8,795 nucleotides of DNA from Chloroflexota bacterium (GTDB lineage Bacteria > Chloroflexota > Limnocylindria > QHBO01): positions 1 through 8,795 of the forward strand of contig JACCWY010000079.1 of assembly GCA_013697395.1 (NCBI GenBank). The letters run 5' to 3'. Shown in pieces: positions 6,724 to 8,795 of this stretch (the first letter of the stretch is position 1; every line of letters begins with the position of its first letter). Both the position numbers and the translations under genes were made by a program. Below the pieces are notes generated by a model. The model was not told the origin of the DNA. It saw only the letters and a program-made list of their open reading frames with translations, and made no database searches.

Positions 6724-7476
6724 CTATGCCAACGGCCGGCGCGCACGATAGGCGTCCATCAACCGCTCCCGCTCCGCGACAGGCAGGTGCCTCACGGCCT
6801 CGCGCATCGTCACGCCGCTGGCGCGGTGCGTCCGTGACGCCAGCCAATCGGTCACCTCGACCGGCCGTCGCTTCGCAGCCTCGCGCAGGACCCAGCCGAT
6901 GGCCTTGCGGATGAAGAACTCCTTCTCGCCGAGCATCGGCTCAGCCCGATGCAGGAAGCGATCGAGCGGCGCGCCGCCGCGGATCGGCCGAAGCTCCGCC
7001 AGGAGGGAGGCGCGCCGGATCCAGAAATCGTCGTCGGTCGCCCAGCGGTCCATCACCGGGCTCACGTCGTCCGGCTGGTGCCCAACGAGGCTGCCGAGGA
7101 CGTCGCTGGCGAGGTAGTCGACCAACGCCCAGGTCTTCGACGCCCGCACCAGCCGCTCGATCAGCGGTAGGTCATCGACGTTGAGCAACCCGCCGTAGCG
7201 GCAGAGGAACAGGACGGCTGCCATCCGCCCCTCGTGGATCGACATCGACCACAGCTCCTCGACGAGCTCGACGAGCTCGCCATGCGCCAGGTCCGGATGC
7301 GCTCGCGCCACATCCCTGACCGCGTCGCGGATCTGCCCCACGGTTGCGCCCAGGAAGGCGAGGTCGCTCTTGAGGTAGCGCTTCTCACCCGGTGCCCGCT
7401 CGGGCGTCCCGACCTCGCGCAGGCGTTCCTCGATCCGGTCGGCGATCATCTTCATCGGCTGCATCTCAGTCATCAT
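6724..7476 (-). CDS. DNA alkylation repair enzyme, AlkD family (DNA glycosylase)
   Basis: 250-residue protein of the HEAT-like-repeat DNA_alkylation family, whose AlkD members excise N3- and N7-alkylated purines without base flipping. Family signs are KRYLKSDLAFLG (32-43), the IHEGRMAA helix (80-87), KTWALVDYLAS (114-124), FWIRRASLL (151-159) and EFFIRKAIGWVLREAAK (186-202). Compared from memory with Bacillus cereus AlkD, the catalytic Trp109/Asp113 pair corresponds to Trp116/Asp120, Arg148 to Arg154 or 155, and Trp187 to Trp195, so activity is expected. ATG 7476 is chosen as the first Met; 7473 and 7464 are also in frame, and none has a strong ribosome binding site. It is divergent from lipA across 63 bp and monocistronic, ended by the adjacent terminator. 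Alternative: a family paralogue with another DNA-repair or binding role. Confidence 0.88.
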   Translation of the reverse strand: MMTEMQPMKMIADRIEERLREVGTPERAPGEKRYLKSDLAFLGATVGQIRDAVRDVARAHPDLAHGELVELVEELWSMSIHEGRMAAVLFLCRYGGLLNVDDLPLIERLVRASKTWALVDYLASDVLGSLVGHQPDDVSPVMDRWATDDDFWIRRASLLAELRPIRGGAPLDRFLHRAEPMLGEKEFFIRKAIGWVLREAAKRRPVEVTDWLASRTHRASGVTMREAVRHLPVAERERLMDAYRARRPLA

Positions 7477-7527
7477 GCCTGTCGTGCGAGCCGGAGACCC
7501 ATCGAGGCGGCCGAACCGACCCTTCGC

Positions 7528-7533
7528 TAGACT
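7528..7533 (+). promoter_or_regulatory. -10 element giving a probable leaderless lipA transcript
   Basis: TAGACT fits TAnnnT and ends 6 nt before the lipA ATG at 7540, the normal distance from a -10 box to the transcription start. The mRNA would therefore begin at or next to the A of the start codon. This agrees with the absence of any Shine-Dalgarno sequence before lipA, while the operon genes upstream have strong ones. No recognisable -35 is seen. Confidence 0.5.
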
Positions 7534-7539
7534 TGCGAC

Positions 7540-8595
7540 ATGGCCCTCGACGCTCCACGCCCGGACTTCAGCTCGCTCGGTGAGCTCAGCGTCGTTTCCA
7601 ACCCGGCCGGCGGCCACGCCAGCCCTTCCGAGGTGATGTACCCCGGCGGCCCGCAGCTCGACGGCGGCCTCCTTGCTCCCGGCGACCCGATCCCCGAGAA
7701 CGCCGGGCCTGGCGGGCGACGTCCCGAATGGCTGAAGGTTCGCATCGGCGCAGGCAGCGTCTATGCCGAGACGAAGCGAGTCATCCGCGGCGAGTCGCTC
7801 AACACCGTGTGCGAGGAGGCTCGCTGCCCGAACGTCGGCGAGTGCTGGGCCCTCGGCACGGCGACCTTCATGATCCTCGGCAGCGTCTGCACCCGGAACT
7901 GCGGCTTCTGCGCCATCGATACCGGGCGGCCGCCCATCACCGACCACGACGAGCCGCGGCGCGTGGCCGAAGCGACGAAGCTCATGAACCTGAAGCATGT
8001 CGTCATCACGATGGTGGCGAGAGACGACCTCGCCGACGGCGGAGCGCAGCTGGTGGCCGAGACGATCAGACAGGTCCGGCTCGAGAACCCGGGTACGAGC
8101 ATCGAGGTGCTCATCAGCGACCTGAATGGCCGCCCGGCCGACATCCGTACCGTGGTCGAGGCGCAGCCCGACATCCTCAACCACAACGTCGAGACGGTGC
8201 CCCGGCTGCAACGCGCCGTACGGCGGCGGGCGCGCTGGGACCGGTCGGTCTCGGTGCTCACCCTTGGCCGCGAGATGGCCGCCGGGATCGGCTTCGACAC
8301 CATGGTCACCAAGACCGGGATCATGCTTGGCCTTGGCGAACGGTGGGACGAGATCGTCGATGCGATGCGCCTGCTGCGACAGGCCGATGTGGATGTCCTC
8401 ACCATCGGGCAGTACCTGCGGCCGAGCCAGCGGCACCTGCCACTTGTCAAGTACTACACCCCGGCTGAGTTCATGACGCTGCGCCGGATCGGCCTGGAGA
8501 TGGGCTTCCAGCACGTCCAGTCAGGGCCGCTCGTGCGTTCCAGCTATCACGCCGCGGAGCAGGTCCCCGGTCGCGAGACCGAAGCCGCGGTCTGA
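7540..8595 (+). CDS. lipA: Lipoyl synthase, radical SAM
   Basis: Inserts two sulfur atoms into octanoyl groups on lipoyl domains, making the lipoyl cofactor of 2-oxoacid dehydrogenases and the glycine cleavage system. The 351-residue protein has the auxiliary [4Fe-4S] motif CEEARCPNVGEC (Cys91, Cys96, Cys102), the radical SAM motif CTRNCGFC (Cys117, Cys121, Cys124), FNHNLETVP-like LNHNVETVPR (213-222) and the C-terminal RSSYHA (333-338), whose Ser ligates the auxiliary cluster. All catalytic features are intact. About 60 residues precede the conserved RRPEWLKV (60-67), some 25 more than in E. coli; this extension is Gly/Pro-rich. The ATG at 7540 is supported by the leaderless-type promoter; a later ATG at 7636 is possible. 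Its product can modify Lys43 of the E2 subunit encoded at 3498-5027. Confidence 0.95.
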   Translation: MALDAPRPDFSSLGELSVVSNPAGGHASPSEVMYPGGPQLDGGLLAPGDPIPENAGPGGRRPEWLKVRIGAGSVYAETKRVIRGESLNTVCEEARCPNVGECWALGTATFMILGSVCTRNCGFCAIDTGRPPITDHDEPRRVAEATKLMNLKHVVITMVARDDLADGGAQLVAETIRQVRLENPGTSIEVLISDLNGRPADIRTVVEAQPDILNHNVETVPRLQRAVRRRARWDRSVSVLTLGREMAAGIGFDTMVTKTGIMLGLGERWDEIVDAMRLLRQADVDVLTIGQYLRPSQRHLPLVKYYTPAEFMTLRRIGLEMGFQHVQSGPLVRSSYHAAEQVPGRETEAAV

Positions 8596-8628
8596 GTGGA
8601 AGAAGACCTGCCGGTGCGCCGGTCACCG

Positions 8629-8795
8629 ATGAGCACCGCGACTCCGTTCCGCGACATCAGCGTCGCACCGGAGGGGGCTGCGCCGATGCGGCCCCAGCGT
8701 CCCGACCCGAAGGCGCCGTATCGCCCCGCGACGGATGAGCACCCGCTGCTCGCGGCTCACGGTGGCCTCCTCACCGTCGAGCACCTCGGCACCGT
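8629..8795 (+). CDS. Unidentified protein, 3'-partial
   Basis: An open frame running off the window: 55 residues beginning MSTATPFRDISVAPEG and reading on through HPLLAAHGG near the edge. Codon third positions are strongly G/C like the neighbouring genes, and the other two plus frames meet stops in this stretch, so coding is likely. I do not recognise a family; it does not look like the start of LipB. It follows lipA in the same frame, only 33 bp after the stop, and is probably co-transcribed. A GTG at 8596, immediately after the lipA TGA, is an alternative start that would add 11 residues. Neither start has a clear ribosome binding site. Confidence 0.55.
   Translation, partial: MSTATPFRDISVAPEGAAPMRPQRPDPKAPYRPATDEHPLLAAHGGLLTVEHLGT

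Noticed and set aside
6272..6847. Full-length GGDEF ORF starting at 6847
   Set aside because: It would overlap the end of the AlkD-family gene in another frame and be translated through a strong terminator hairpin; no GGDEF homology is visible upstream of that hairpin.
7477..8514. Extension of the AlkD-family frame upstream to 8514 on the minus strand
   Set aside because: The extra 346 codons are antisense to lipA and show no domain; AlkD homology starts close to ATG 7476.
1..8795. CRISPR array, tRNA, rRNA, or insertion sequence
   Set aside because: No regularly spaced repeats, cloverleaf-like segments, rRNA motifs or transposase reading frames were found on either strand.

Overview
The window is GC-rich bacterial DNA (roughly two-thirds G+C by eye, codons mostly ending in G or C). 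It is densely coded and carries a catabolic 2-oxoacid dehydrogenase operon, a short accessory stretch and a lipoate-biosynthesis gene. Three traits fit a high-GC, monoderm-type lineage such as Chloroflexota or Actinomycetota: an exported protein with an LPxT-like C-terminal anchor, an apparently leaderless lipA promoter, and a Bacillus-like bkd gene order. The phylum is an inference; no rRNA or other marker is present.

Positions 1-5027 (+) encode the parts of a branched-chain (or similar) 2-oxoacid dehydrogenase complex in the order E3 (lpdV, 5' end outside the window), E1-alpha (bkdAA), E1-beta (bkdAB), E2 (bkdB). This is the order of the Bacillus subtilis lpdV-bkdAA-bkdAB-bkdB block. E3, E1-alpha and E1-beta are tightly packed with strong Shine-Dalgarno sites. 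E2 is separated from E1-beta by an unusual 232-bp non-coding spacer holding a long imperfect inverted repeat and a 7-2-7 operator-like palindrome.

Positions 5028-6271 hold one exported protein gene (5212-6168) with an extended -10 promoter candidate, followed by a 15-bp-arm hairpin. The protein has a Sec signal peptide, a Cys-containing acidic ectodomain that looks internally duplicated and has no Lys or Arg over about 270 residues, a Thr/Pro stalk, an LPNTT motif, a membrane helix and a basic tail. It is not a family I recognise and is the most novel-looking gene here.

Positions 6272-7476 lie on the minus strand. A DNA alkylation repair enzyme of the AlkD family (6724-7476) ends 2 bp before a 13-bp-arm terminator. 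Directly beyond the terminator lies a 5'-truncated GGDEF (diguanylate cyclase) domain fragment, which the terminator seals off. The two hairpins bounding the fragment share an 11-bp arm sequence.

Positions 7477-8795 (+) carry lipA (lipoyl synthase), divergent from the AlkD gene and probably transcribed as a leaderless mRNA, then the start of an unidentified gene running off the window. LipA makes the lipoyl cofactor needed by the E2 subunit encoded upstream, so the two ends of the window are functionally linked, though not in one operon.
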